Source: an uncultured PS1 clade bacterium
Lineage (GTDB): Bacteria; Pseudomonadota; Alphaproteobacteria; MED-G09
Assembly: GCA_902626605.1 (NCBI GenBank)
Contig: CACOFZ010000003.1
Span: forward strand, 87,201 to 151,200
Direction: 5' to 3'
Length of the DNA stretch: 64,000 nucleotides
Shown here in pieces: positions 10,890-20,941 of this stretch (its first letter is position 1; every line of letters begins with the position of its first letter). Under the pieces are notes generated by a model, which did not search any database, was not told the origin of the DNA, and saw nothing but the letters and a program-made list of their open reading frames with translations. Position numbers and translations under genes: made by a program.

Positions 10890-12998
10890 ATGCCGCCTAT
10901 TAATAAAAATTACCCGCCCAGGGCAAGAAAAAAGCTCGTCAAAAGGAAAGTGCATAATAAAGATTTGTCTGATCATTTTGATTGGATAAGAGATAATAAT
11001 TGGCAAGAGGTTCTTCATTCGCCAAATATTTTAAAAAAAAATATAAGAAAATATATAGATGAAGAAAATAATTGGACCAATAAAAATTTATCTTTTTTAA
11101 TACCAATAGAAAAAAAGATTTTCAAAGAGATTAAAAGTAAAATCAAAGAAGAGGATTTTTCAATACCTCAAAAAGATTGCAACTGGTTTTATTATTCAGA
11201 AACGAAAAAAAATAAAGAATACTCTATTTTAAAACGTTATAAATCTAATTCTTCAAGAAAAAAAAGTTTTGTTTATCATGATTGGAATAAAGAGAGTAAA
11301 CCTTATAAATATTTCAAACCTGGTGGAGCTTTCAACTCTAACAACCATAATCTTTTAGCATGGAGTTTTGATAATAAAGGTTCAGAATTTTATGAGGTAA
11401 AAATCAAAGACCTTAATAACAAAAAACACCTTAAGGATAATATTAAAAATACTGATGGAAGAATTGTATGGTCGTTAAATAATGACGGATTTTATTATAT
11501 AAAAATGGATAAAAATCATAGACCATCCAGTTTGTATTTTCATTTACTAGGAACACATCAGGATAAAGATACAGAAATATATAATGAAAAAGACTCTGGA
11601 TATTTCTTAAATATAAGTGAAACGTTAAGCAAAAAATATCTAGTTCTTAACATCCATAATCATGAAACAAGCGAAGTAAGAATTATTAATCAGGAAGAAA
11701 AAAATAAAAAGTTAGAGTTAATAGCTAAAAGAAAAAAAGGTATTGAATACAGCATCGAACATGATCGAGAAAATTCAAGACTATTAATACTTACTAACAA
11801 AGATGATGCAATTGACTTTAAATTAATGGAAACAAATGAAAATGAATTAAGTAAAAAAAATTGGATAGATTTTTTACCCCATAGAGAAGGAACATTAATT
11901 ACAAACTTCTCTTGCTTAGCTCAGTATATAATAGTTCAAGAGATAGAAAATGGATTACCAAGAATAGTAGTAATAAATAAAAAAAATAATAAAAAAAATA
12001 TTATAAAATTTGATGAAGAAATTTATGATTTAGATTTTAATGAGGGTTATGAATATGAAACAAATAAAATTAAAATATATTATTCTTCAATGGCAACGCC
12101 ACTTTTGACTTATGACTATAAATTAAAAGAACAGAAAAAAAGAATTATAAAAAAACAGCAAATCCCCTCTGGGCATAATGAAAAAAACTATAATTTAAAA
12201 AGAATTTATGCAATTTCTCATGATGGGGAAAAAATTCCAATATCAGTTATAAAGCGAAAAGATACACCAGAGAATGCTCCAACTTTACTATACGGATATG
12301 GATCTTACGGAATTTCAATATCACCAAGTTTTTCTGTATCTAGACTTTCTCTAATTGATAGAGGAATGGTTTATGCGATTGCTCATATAAGAGGTGGAAT
12401 GGAAAAAGGAAAAAAATGGTACGAGAATGGAAAAAAGAAAAATAAACTAAATAGTTTTAGAGATTTTATTGCGTGTGCTGAGTTTTTAAAAAAAGAAAAT
12501 ATTTCAAAGAATATTACAATCCACGGTGGAAGTGCTGGTGGTCTTTTAATTGGGGCCTCTCTAAATATAAGCCCTGATACCTTTCATTGTGCTGTTGCTG
12601 AAGTGCCATTCGTAGATGTTTTAAATACCATTCTTGATGATAGCCTTCCATTAACCCCTCCAGAATGGGAGGAATGGGGAAACCCGATTAAAAATAAAAG
12701 TGATTTTGATTATATCAGATCTTATTCACCATATGATAATATAAAAGAACAAAATTATCCTGCTATACTTGCTACATCAGGACTAACAGACCCCAGAGTT
12801 ACTTACTGGGAGGCAACCAAGTGGATCGCAAAACTAAGAAGTAAAAAAACTAATGATAATCCATTATTTTTAAAAACATATACCGAAGCAGGTCACGGTG
12901 GAATGGCTGGAAGGTATAATCAAATAAAAGAAACAGCATTTATTTATGCATTTATTTTGTGGAGAAATAATTTAATTAAAAGGTCTTTCACCAGATAA
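10890..12998 (+). CDS. S9 family peptidase, oligopeptidase B / prolyl oligopeptidase-like
   Basis: GGSAGGLLIGASLN nucleophile elbow; C-terminal AGHGG His; beta-propeller-like N-terminal region. Confidence 0.88.
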   Translation: MPPINKNYPPRARKKLVKRKVHNKDLSDHFDWIRDNNWQEVLHSPNILKKNIRKYIDEENNWTNKNLSFLIPIEKKIFKEIKSKIKEEDFSIPQKDCNWFYYSETKKNKEYSILKRYKSNSSRKKSFVYHDWNKESKPYKYFKPGGAFNSNNHNLLAWSFDNKGSEFYEVKIKDLNNKKHLKDNIKNTDGRIVWSLNNDGFYYIKMDKNHRPSSLYFHLLGTHQDKDTEIYNEKDSGYFLNISETLSKKYLVLNIHNHETSEVRIINQEEKNKKLELIAKRKKGIEYSIEHDRENSRLLILTNKDDAIDFKLMETNENELSKKNWIDFLPHREGTLITNFSCLAQYIIVQEIENGLPRIVVINKKNNKKNIIKFDEEIYDLDFNEGYEYETNKIKIYYSSMATPLLTYDYKLKEQKKRIIKKQQIPSGHNEKNYNLKRIYAISHDGEKIPISVIKRKDTPENAPTLLYGYGSYGISISPSFSVSRLSLIDRGMVYAIAHIRGGMEKGKKWYENGKKKNKLNSFRDFIACAEFLKKENISKNITIHGGSAGGLLIGASLNISPDTFHCAVAEVPFVDVLNTILDDSLPLTPPEWEEWGNPIKNKSDFDYIRSYSPYDNIKEQNYPAILATSGLTDPRVTYWEATKWIAKLRSKKTNDNPLFLKTYTEAGHGGMAGRYNQIKETAFIYAFILWRNNLIKRSFTR

Positions 12999-13823
12999 AG
13001 TAATTCTATGCAAAAGTCTTTTATATCCCTCATAACCTCCTTGAGCGCAATGGTTAACCGATCGATTATCCCACATTACAAGCATATTAGGTTCCCATGA
13101 ATGCTTATATACATAAATTTCTTTTTCCATATGATTATATAATTCATCTAGTAATAGTTTAGACTCATTTTCATTAAATCCATCAATTGCTATAGTATAT
13201 ACCGGGTTGATAAAAAGTGACTTTTTATTAGTTTCAGGGTGAGTTCTAACTAGTGGATGCAAAAAAATATCTTTAGCCTTTTTTGATGGTTTTATCTTCA
13301 TTGATCTATCATTATTCTTTTCCAATGCATAAAATCCATCATCGGCGTATGGTCTAACTGCACTGTGAACAACATTAAGGTTATTTATTTTATTTTTAAT
13401 TGATGTTGATAAATCTTCATAAGCTTTTTGTGTGTTTAAAAATAATGTTTCACCTCCAACTGGAGGTATTATTTTTGAGTGAAGAAGTGTTGCAGAGGGA
13501 GGATTTTCTTGAAAAGACCAATCTGAATGCCAAGATCCACCAAACGGAGGAGCTTTTTCGTTTGCTTCTCTTTTAACTTCAATAATATTTGGATGATTTT
13601 TCATGGATTCAATATATGGATCATCACCAAACTCACCAAATAATAAACTAAAACTTTCAAATTGATGATGATCTAATTTCAAATTTTTAAAAATTAATAT
13701 AGAATTTTCTAACCACAGATTTCTTATTTCATTTATATAAATTGAAGAGCAATGATTTTCTATTTTAAAATCATGTATTTCAACACCTAAATTAGATTTA
13801 TTATTTATTTTTTTATATTTCAC
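12972..13823 (-). CDS. TauD/TfdA family Fe(II)/2-oxoglutarate dioxygenase
   Basis: WHSDWSFQENPP (HxD) ... MLVMWDNRSVNHCAQGGYEGYKRLLHRITLSG (distal H, R). Confidence 0.87.
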   Translation of the reverse strand: MKYKKINNKSNLGVEIHDFKIENHCSSIYINEIRNLWLENSILIFKNLKLDHHQFESFSLLFGEFGDDPYIESMKNHPNIIEVKREANEKAPPFGGSWHSDWSFQENPPSATLLHSKIIPPVGGETLFLNTQKAYEDLSTSIKNKINNLNVVHSAVRPYADDGFYALEKNNDRSMKIKPSKKAKDIFLHPLVRTHPETNKKSLFINPVYTIAIDGFNENESKLLLDELYNHMEKEIYVYKHSWEPNMLVMWDNRSVNHCAQGGYEGYKRLLHRITLSGERPFN

Positions 13824-13900
13824 ATTAATATTATCTTATCAAAAAAAGAATGTTTCAATTATTAAATTAATGATTATTATGCAAAAAAAATTTAGGAGAT

Positions 13901-14875
13901 TTGACAATGGCACTAGTATCAAAATTAGATGGAAAATTAAGACTTCCAGTTGTGGGAGCACCTTTATTTATTGTCTCTGGACCAGAGTTAGTAATTGCTC
14001 AATGTAAAGCTGGTATTGTTGGATCTTTTCCAGCTCTTAATGCGAGACCACAGAGTATGCTTGGCGATTGGTTGACGAGAATTAAAGAAGAACTTGCAGA
14101 ACATGATGAAAAAAATCCTGAATCACCATCTGCTCCTTTTGCTGTTAATCAAATCTGTCATGCATCTAATGATAGACTTATGGAAGATATGCAAACATGC
14201 GTAGAACATGAAGTTCCTATTATTATTACTAGCCTTAGACCTCCTCTTGAAATTGTTCAAGCAGCTCATAGCTATGGAGGTGTTGTTTTTCATGATGTTA
14301 TTAATGTTAAACATGCAAAAAAGGCAGCGGAACAAGGAGTTGATGGACTTATTTTAGTTTGTGCAGGAGCTGGTGGTCATGCTGGAAGCCTATCTCCCTT
14401 TTCCTTGGTAAGAGAAATCAAAGAATGGTTTGACGGAACAATATTGTTATCTGGTTCAATTAGCGATGGTCACTCTGTAGCCGGCGCTTTAGCGATGGGA
14501 GCAGATCTTGCTTATATAGGAACAAGATTCATTGCAACTGAAGAGGCTAATGCTGATCAAGGATACAAAGATATGTTAATTGAATCTACTGCAGATGATA
14601 TCGTTTATTCTTCACTTTTTACAGGTGTTAATGGTAATTACCTTAAACCTTCAATTGCAAGAGCTGGTCTAGATCCTGATAATCTTCCTGGTGCTGATAA
14701 ATCAAAAATGAATTTTGGGTCGGGTGGAAATATGAAACAAAAAGCTTGGAAAGATATTTGGGGATCCGGTCAAGGTATTGGTGGTATAAAAGATGCTCCA
14801 TCAGTAGGTAATCTTGTTGGTAAAATTGAAAAAGAATACAATCAAGCTTTTGATGAAATGATTGAGAAAAGATAA
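13901..14875 (+). CDS. Nitronate monooxygenase / 2-nitropropane dioxygenase family
   Basis: GAGGHAGSLSPF, SGSISDGHSVAGALAMGADLAYIGTRFIATEEA FMN-binding motifs. Confidence 0.87.
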   Translation: MTMALVSKLDGKLRLPVVGAPLFIVSGPELVIAQCKAGIVGSFPALNARPQSMLGDWLTRIKEELAEHDEKNPESPSAPFAVNQICHASNDRLMEDMQTCVEHEVPIIITSLRPPLEIVQAAHSYGGVVFHDVINVKHAKKAAEQGVDGLILVCAGAGGHAGSLSPFSLVREIKEWFDGTILLSGSISDGHSVAGALAMGADLAYIGTRFIATEEANADQGYKDMLIESTADDIVYSSLFTGVNGNYLKPSIARAGLDPDNLPGADKSKMNFGSGGNMKQKAWKDIWGSGQGIGGIKDAPSVGNLVGKIEKEYNQAFDEMIEKR

Positions 14876-14878
14876 CAA

Positions 14879-15913
14879 CTAAAACCAGAAATTATTATCC
14901 TTAATTCTTTTCAAATCATGCTCTACCATCATGCTTACTAGAGATTGAAAATTAATAGATGGTTTCCATCCAAGTTTCTTTTTTGCTTTAGATGCATCTC
15001 CTAAAAGATGATCTGTTTCAGATGGTCTAGTGTACTGCTTATCTACGGAAATAATTATACTGCCGGTTTTTTTACAAATTCCAACTTCGTTGTCACCTTC
15101 ATTATCCCATTCAATATCTACATCAATAGAATTTGCTGCAACCTGAACAAAATCTCTGACACTATTAGTTTCACCTGTAGCAATAACATAGTCATCAGGT
15201 TTATCTTTTTGAAGCATTAACCACATTGCCTCAATATAATCACCAGCAAAACCCCAGTCCCGTTCAGCATTTAAATTCCCTAAATTAATTTTTTTGATTT
15301 TTTTTAAAGCTATTTGGGCTATTCCTTGTGAAATTTTACGAGTTACAAATTCTGTTCCACGCAAAGGTGACTCATGATTAAAAAGGATTCCAGAACATGC
15401 GAACATATTCCATGCTTCACGGTAATTTACAGTCATCCAATGAGAATAAAGTTTTGCGATTCCGTATGGGCTTCTTGGATAAAAAGGTGTATTTTCATTT
15501 TGAGGGCTTTGTTGAGCCTTTCCAAACATTTCTGAAGTAGAAGCTTGATAAAATTTGGGATTACCTCCTAAATTTCTTACTATCTCTAGAAGTCTTGTAA
15601 CGCCAATACCATCTATATCGGATGTATAAATAGGTTGCTCATATGAGGTTTGAACAAAACTTTGAGCTGCAAGATTGTAAATTTCATCTGGTTCTATCCT
15701 TTCAATCAATCTTTGGATATTTGTGATCTCCGCAAGATCCATTGTTACAAGCTCTATGTCATCTAAGACGCCTATGTAAGATAAACGGGAAGTATTAATT
15801 GATGAAGTTCTTCTTACAGCCCCATAAACTTTATAACCTTTTTTAATTAAAAATTCAGAGAGATATGCTCCATCTTGGCCAGTAATTCCTGTAATGAGTG
15901 CTTTTTTTGTCAT
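14879..15913 (-). CDS. gmd: GDP-mannose 4,6-dehydratase
   Basis: ALITGITGQDGAYLSEFLIKKGYKVYGAVRR; YGIAKLYSHWMTVNYREAW; RPSETDHLLGDASKAKKKLGW. Confidence 0.93.
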   Translation of the reverse strand: MTKKALITGITGQDGAYLSEFLIKKGYKVYGAVRRTSSINTSRLSYIGVLDDIELVTMDLAEITNIQRLIERIEPDEIYNLAAQSFVQTSYEQPIYTSDIDGIGVTRLLEIVRNLGGNPKFYQASTSEMFGKAQQSPQNENTPFYPRSPYGIAKLYSHWMTVNYREAWNMFACSGILFNHESPLRGTEFVTRKISQGIAQIALKKIKKINLGNLNAERDWGFAGDYIEAMWLMLQKDKPDDYVIATGETNSVRDFVQVAANSIDVDIEWDNEGDNEVGICKKTGSIIISVDKQYTRPSETDHLLGDASKAKKKLGWKPSINFQSLVSMMVEHDLKRIKDNNFWF

Positions 15914-15985
15914 GAAAGTAAAATAATTAAATAAAAATAAAAGTATATATTTTATTTAATAATTATATTGCAATGCTCTTAAAAA

Positions 15986-17491
15986 TTAAAAAAGATTTTT
16001 TTGGATTTCAACTTTTTTATTTTTAGCTTGTTTCTTTATTTTTTTTATTCTGGGCTTTCTACTCCCATGTTTAATATAAATCTTATTAGACTCAATTTTA
16101 TGAGTTTGTTCTTTACGTAATTTATATATTTTACTTGCTGCAACTTTTCTTGCCAATGACTCTTCAACTATCGGAAAATTATATTCTTTGATATAATTTT
16201 TATCTTCCCAAGGCATATGGATGTATTTTTTTGGTACATTTTTTAATTCAGGTACCCATTTTTTTATAAATATTCCATCAGGATCATGATCAATACCTTG
16301 CTTGATAGGATTGTAAATTCTTATAGCATTGATACCGGTAGTTCCCGACTGCATTTGCGATTGGGAATAGTGAATTCCTGGTTCATAATCAATAAATAAA
16401 GTCGCAAGATATTTTGAAGTTTTTTGCCAAGGAAGCCACAGATGATAGCTTGCAAAGCTCATTAACATAGCTCTCATTCTAAAATTAAGCCAACCTGTTT
16501 TTATAAGCGATCGCATACATGCATCTACCATTGGATAACCTGTAAATCCATTTTTCCATCTTTCAAAAAAAAGATTATTATCTTTTTCATTTCTCAATTT
16601 ATTATAAGAAGAATGCATGTTTTTAAATTCAATATCAGGTTGATCTTCCAGTTTTTGAATAAAGTGACAATGCCATCTTAACCTACTTGAAAATGTATTT
16701 ATTGATCTAGGCCAATTTTCTTTTTCATCTTTTGGAAGTTTTTGTATTTCTCTTTTTCTATTAATTGTTTGTTGAATAATTTCTTTAATAGATAGAGTTC
16801 CAAATGCTATATGAGCTGATAGCCTCGAGGAACTATAATGTGCTGTTAAAGGAGAGGACATTTCCTTTGAATAATTTTTTCCTCTTTTATTCAAAAAACT
16901 CTTTAAAAGCCTAAGCCCTTCATATCTTCCTCCTTTTTGCAATATTTCAATACCGTCATTTTTAAGACCTAATTGTTTCGCTGAAGGTATTTTTTCGGAA
17001 ATAAATTTATAATCTCTTATTTTTTTTGGAGGTTCGTATGGCAAAATATTCATTCTTCTTTGCCATTCTTTTGACCAACCGTCTCTATTTTTTAAGCCTC
17101 TAATAACTCCGTTTTGTGAGGCTTCATTCCATTTAATATTTTTTGATTTAAACCAATCTTTAAGCTTAAGGTCTCTTTTATATGTCCAAAAATTCCAAGT
17201 TTCCTGATGTGACCAGATTTCTTTTATTCCATACTGATTGTTAATATCATTAAATATTTCTAAAGCATCACCTGTTTTAATGATTAAATTCTGTCCTATT
17301 TTTTTTAAGTCTTTATCCAAATCTTTTAGACAGTCTTCTAAAAAATTATACTGTCTATAACTTAAATCATCCTGTTGCCAGAGCTCTGGTTCTATAATAT
17401 AGAGAGGCATTACAAGTTTGCTCTTACAAGCATTTGTAAAAGCTTCATTATCCCAAACCCTTAAATCCCTTTTAAACCAAGCAATATGCAT
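15986..17491 (-). CDS. Cryptochrome/DNA photolyase family protein
   Basis: AWFKRDLRVWDNEAF N-terminus; FAD-domain GYPMVDACMRSL, NFRMRAMLMSFASYHLWLPWQ. Confidence 0.87.
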   Translation of the reverse strand: MHIAWFKRDLRVWDNEAFTNACKSKLVMPLYIIEPELWQQDDLSYRQYNFLEDCLKDLDKDLKKIGQNLIIKTGDALEIFNDINNQYGIKEIWSHQETWNFWTYKRDLKLKDWFKSKNIKWNEASQNGVIRGLKNRDGWSKEWQRRMNILPYEPPKKIRDYKFISEKIPSAKQLGLKNDGIEILQKGGRYEGLRLLKSFLNKRGKNYSKEMSSPLTAHYSSSRLSAHIAFGTLSIKEIIQQTINRKREIQKLPKDEKENWPRSINTFSSRLRWHCHFIQKLEDQPDIEFKNMHSSYNKLRNEKDNNLFFERWKNGFTGYPMVDACMRSLIKTGWLNFRMRAMLMSFASYHLWLPWQKTSKYLATLFIDYEPGIHYSQSQMQSGTTGINAIRIYNPIKQGIDHDPDGIFIKKWVPELKNVPKKYIHMPWEDKNYIKEYNFPIVEESLARKVAASKIYKLRKEQTHKIESNKIYIKHGSRKPRIKKIKKQAKNKKVEIQKNLF

Positions 17492-17524
17492 AATAAAAAA
17501 GTTTCTAAACTATTAATAATAATT

Positions 17525-17599
17525 TGGCTGGGGCGGTAGGATTCGAACCTACGCATCGCGGGATCAAAACCCGCTGCCTTACCGCTTGGCTACGCCCCA
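17525..17599 (-). tRNA. tRNA-Gln (anticodon UUG)
   Basis: Reverse complement TGGGGCGTAGCCAAGCGGTAAGGCAGCGGGTTTTGATCCCGCGATGCGTAGGTTCGAATCCTACCGCCCCAGCCA; 7-bp acceptor stem, anticodon loop TTTTGAT, TTCGAAT T-loop, encoded CCA. Confidence 0.96.
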
Positions 17600-17741
17600 A
17601 AAGACATAATTAAAAATATGTTACATCGTATAACCTTCGTATACTAATATTGACAAGAAAAAAAGTTATAACTTTCTTAAATCTTTACATATAAAAAATA
17701 TTATGATGTCATAAAAAATTATTCATAAAAGGAGGGTAAAT

Positions 17742-18170
17742 ATGAGTGAGTTTCAAATAATATCTATGATGAATTCTGGACTAGCTATGAATGGTCTTTT
17801 TTTAATTGGTTTTTCTTTTCTAGCTTGGTTTTCAGGAAGAGCAGCAGTAATTATGCATGAAAAGGGTAATGCCAATTTATTTGGAAAAATTGTTATAAGT
17901 GCTTTTTCGCTTACATCAGTATGGTATATAAATATGCAATTTGCATATGTATCACTTGGTATTAGAGGTGCAGCACATTCAATGGCTGTCTTAAAAGAGG
18001 AAACTGGATCTGTAAGTGCTAGAGGTCAATCGCTTATCGATAACTTTAATGGAAGCACTGAAGTACCAACATTCAGCCTTATAAATGAACCTGCAGGTTT
18101 AATTTTAGTAATCGCTCTAGCTTTATGCTTATTGTCAGGTATTTGGTTAGGTGATTCTAATAATAAATAA
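17742..18170 (+). CDS. Uncharacterised membrane protein, about 3 TM, 142 aa
   Basis: AGGAGGG ribosome-binding site before the ATG, hydrophobic segments, strong downstream terminator; family not recognised. Confidence 0.7.
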   Translation: MSEFQIISMMNSGLAMNGLFLIGFSFLAWFSGRAAVIMHEKGNANLFGKIVISAFSLTSVWYINMQFAYVSLGIRGAAHSMAVLKEETGSVSARGQSLIDNFNGSTEVPTFSLINEPAGLILVIALALCLLSGIWLGDSNNK

Positions 18171-18195
18171 TTTTTTATTAAATTTTAACTATTTT

Positions 18196-18222
18196 AAAAG
18201 GCTGGTTTTCCAGCCTTTTTTT
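18196..18222 (+). terminator. Intrinsic terminator
   Basis: aaaaggctgg-tttt-ccagcctttt 10-bp perfect stem followed by a T-tract. Confidence 0.9.
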
Positions 18223-18351
18223 ATTTGAAAAAATTAAATGCTAGGCTAATGATTTAAACAATCAAATAATTTGTTGCTAATTTGATAAAAATATAGTCAA
18301 GTAATAATATTAATTTGTCTAAATAATAATAATAATAGAGGAGGGAGACAA

Positions 18352-20766
18352 ATGATGTTTAATTCTAAACATTTTACTATCATTTTACTATCATTAAGTA
18401 TCTTTATATTTAGTGGATTTTTAACCGTTTCTGCTCAAGAAAATCAAGCAGAGAATTCTGAGTCGTTTGGTATTGAAGAGATAATAGTTACTGCTAGAAA
18501 AGTGGAAGAGAGCGCTCAAGATGTTCCTGTCGCTATTACAGCAATTACAGAACAACTTAGAAAATCAAATATTAGAAATCTTTCTGATCTGCAAGGTTTT
18601 GCTCCAAATGTAATAATTGGTAATTATGGAGAGAGATCTGGTGGAGCAAATCTTAATATTAGAGGTATTAGCCCTCCTAGATCAGATGATAATTCATTTG
18701 ATGCTCCTATCGCCGTAATGATTGACGGAATTCATTTAGGAACTTCTGCTGGTCAAATACTTGAAAATTTTGACCTTGAAAGAGTTGAGGTTCTTCGTGG
18801 TCCTCAAGGAACTCTTTTTGGTAAAAATACAGTTGGTGGTGTTATAAATGTCATAAGAAGTAAGCCAACTGGTGAATTTGGCGCTAGACTTAAGGCTACA
18901 ATTGGTGACGATGGACAGCAAGAATTAAGGGCTGTGGTTAATTTTCCAATATCAGAAGGTAAAGTTGCTGGTAAAGTTTTTGCTACAATGATTGAGGATG
19001 ATGGCTGGCTTCCAAATATTACTCTAGGGAAAAAAGTACCTGAAAAAGATTATCAAAACTTTGGATTTTCACTTTTATTTACTCCTAATGAAAAGTTCGA
19101 AGCTACAGTTACAGTTGAACAATTTGACGACCAGAGTGATTTAGCTGGTTATCATTACAGTTATAACTTTGCTACGGGTGTTGATACACCTCCAACAGAT
19201 CCAAGACAGGTAAATACTGCTTTAGCGACAACTTCTTGTGCTATTTATGGTGCTTGTCGTACTAGCCTGGATATTCCTAGTTATGCTGAAAATGATACAA
19301 ATAATGATGGTGCTCTAGAAACAGACGCAATTACCATTAATGCTACATATCAATTAACTGAGAATTCACAGTTAGTTTATGTAGGAGGTATTAGAGATCT
19401 AACAGAGTATAGAATATATGACTTTGATGCATCAGCAGCTCCTTTCATTACTATTGAAAGATGGAATGATTATGAGCAAACTAGTCATGAGCTTAGATAT
19501 GAGAGGCAGACAGAAAATTCAACTCTTGTTGCAGGATATTATTTCTGGAATAGTGAATTTACTCAAGACTGGGTAACTGGTGGAGAGTTTTGGAAAACAT
19601 TATTTGGAGCCGTGGCACAAACTCCTGCTCTTTGGGCAGCTTGTCAGGGTACTAACGGTTTAGATGGTGCTTTTGCTCCTATCGCCTGTGACCTAGGTAT
19701 ACAAGGTGGGTTAGGACCAAATGATATTGTTACTCAAATCCTTTATGAAACTCAAGAAACAGAGTCAGAAGCTTTCTTCCTTAATTATGAATACGATATA
19801 AATGATAAAATATCTGTTAATGCAGGTATTCGTTGGACAGAAGAATGGAAGGCATTTATTGCTGGCCAATCTTATCTTTCAAATGTTGAAAGACAAAGAG
19901 AGAGAAATTTCCCAGGATATGCAGATTTGTATCAAAAATGGGATGAGGTTTCTCCAAGAGTTGGTGTTACATACAGAATTGATGAAGATAAAATGCTTTA
20001 TGTATCTTACTCAGAAGGTTTTAAATCTGGTGGATTTTTTGGGGTAAATCAAAATATTCGTGACTTTGAAAGAGATCAATATGACCCTGAATTTGCTTCA
20101 AACATCGAAGTTGGTTTTAAAAGTATGTTAATGGAAAATAGATTAAGACTTAATCTTACAGCTTTTAGAAATGAATTTGAAGACAAACAAGAGTCATTTG
20201 TTGCTTTAGATCCAGATACTAAAACTGTTCAATCTGTTTTTAATAATGCTGCTGAAGTTCTTTATGAAGGTTTTGAAATTGAGGCTCTTTTTGCTGCAAC
20301 CCGTAATCTTCAATTATTTTTAAATTATGGTAGTCTTGACGCAAGTTATGAGGAATTTTTTACTGACATCAATCAATTTGATGGCTTGGGAACAGTCGAG
20401 GATGCTAGCTTCTTAGAACCTAGAAATGCTCCGGAACATACTCTTGGAGTTGGTTTCCAATATAATGCTCAAGTTGGTAATGGTGAAATTGAGATATATG
20501 CCAAATACAGTGAAACTGGCGAAACTCAAACAAGCCTTCTCAATCTAACATCTGGTGCTTTTGACGGTACTGAAGATGTTAGTGCTAATATAGGTTACTA
20601 CCAAGATAATTGGAATGTTGTTCTATTTGGTAGAAATCTTACTGATGAGCAATATGAGGTACCTACTCTACTTGGTGGAAGTTTTACTTCCGGCCCTCTT
20701 TTCTCAATGTCTAATGCTGGAAAAAGACCTAGGGCTTTCGGTATTGAGTTTGGATATGAATTTTAA
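18352..20766 (+). CDS. TonB-dependent receptor
   Basis: Signal peptide; TonB-box/plug motif IEEIIVTARKVEESAQDVPVAITAIT; RVEVLRGPQGTLFGKNTVGGVINV; C-terminal FGIEFGYEF. Confidence 0.93.
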   Translation: MMFNSKHFTIILLSLSIFIFSGFLTVSAQENQAENSESFGIEEIIVTARKVEESAQDVPVAITAITEQLRKSNIRNLSDLQGFAPNVIIGNYGERSGGANLNIRGISPPRSDDNSFDAPIAVMIDGIHLGTSAGQILENFDLERVEVLRGPQGTLFGKNTVGGVINVIRSKPTGEFGARLKATIGDDGQQELRAVVNFPISEGKVAGKVFATMIEDDGWLPNITLGKKVPEKDYQNFGFSLLFTPNEKFEATVTVEQFDDQSDLAGYHYSYNFATGVDTPPTDPRQVNTALATTSCAIYGACRTSLDIPSYAENDTNNDGALETDAITINATYQLTENSQLVYVGGIRDLTEYRIYDFDASAAPFITIERWNDYEQTSHELRYERQTENSTLVAGYYFWNSEFTQDWVTGGEFWKTLFGAVAQTPALWAACQGTNGLDGAFAPIACDLGIQGGLGPNDIVTQILYETQETESEAFFLNYEYDINDKISVNAGIRWTEEWKAFIAGQSYLSNVERQRERNFPGYADLYQKWDEVSPRVGVTYRIDEDKMLYVSYSEGFKSGGFFGVNQNIRDFERDQYDPEFASNIEVGFKSMLMENRLRLNLTAFRNEFEDKQESFVALDPDTKTVQSVFNNAAEVLYEGFEIEALFAATRNLQLFLNYGSLDASYEEFFTDINQFDGLGTVEDASFLEPRNAPEHTLGVGFQYNAQVGNGEIEIYAKYSETGETQTSLLNLTSGAFDGTEDVSANIGYYQDNWNVVLFGRNLTDEQYEVPTLLGGSFTSGPLFSMSNAGKRPRAFGIEFGYEF

Positions 20767-20794
20767 ATTATAGTTAAAGTTAACAAAGTAAATT

Positions 20795-20824
20795 AAAGGA
20801 CTGCTTTTAGTGGTCCTTTTTTTT
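20795..20824 (+). terminator. Intrinsic terminator
   Basis: aaaggac ... gtccttt stem with a T8 tract. Confidence 0.82.
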
Positions 20825-20941
20825 GTTCCCATAAATTTGAAAAATATTAAAAAAATTTATCCATTGAAAAAATATAAAAATTACTGTCAAATCAAATAGT
20901 CATTTTTTAAATATTCTAAATTATTAAGAAAGGAAGATAAA

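Noticed and set aside
18322-18340. AATAATAATAATAAT microsatellite before TonB receptor 1
   Set aside because: Short simple repeat in AT-rich DNA; phase variation would need length polymorphism data.
19802-20047. 81-aa ORF in an alternate frame of TonB receptor 1
   Set aside because: Out-of-frame reading of a clear TonB receptor.
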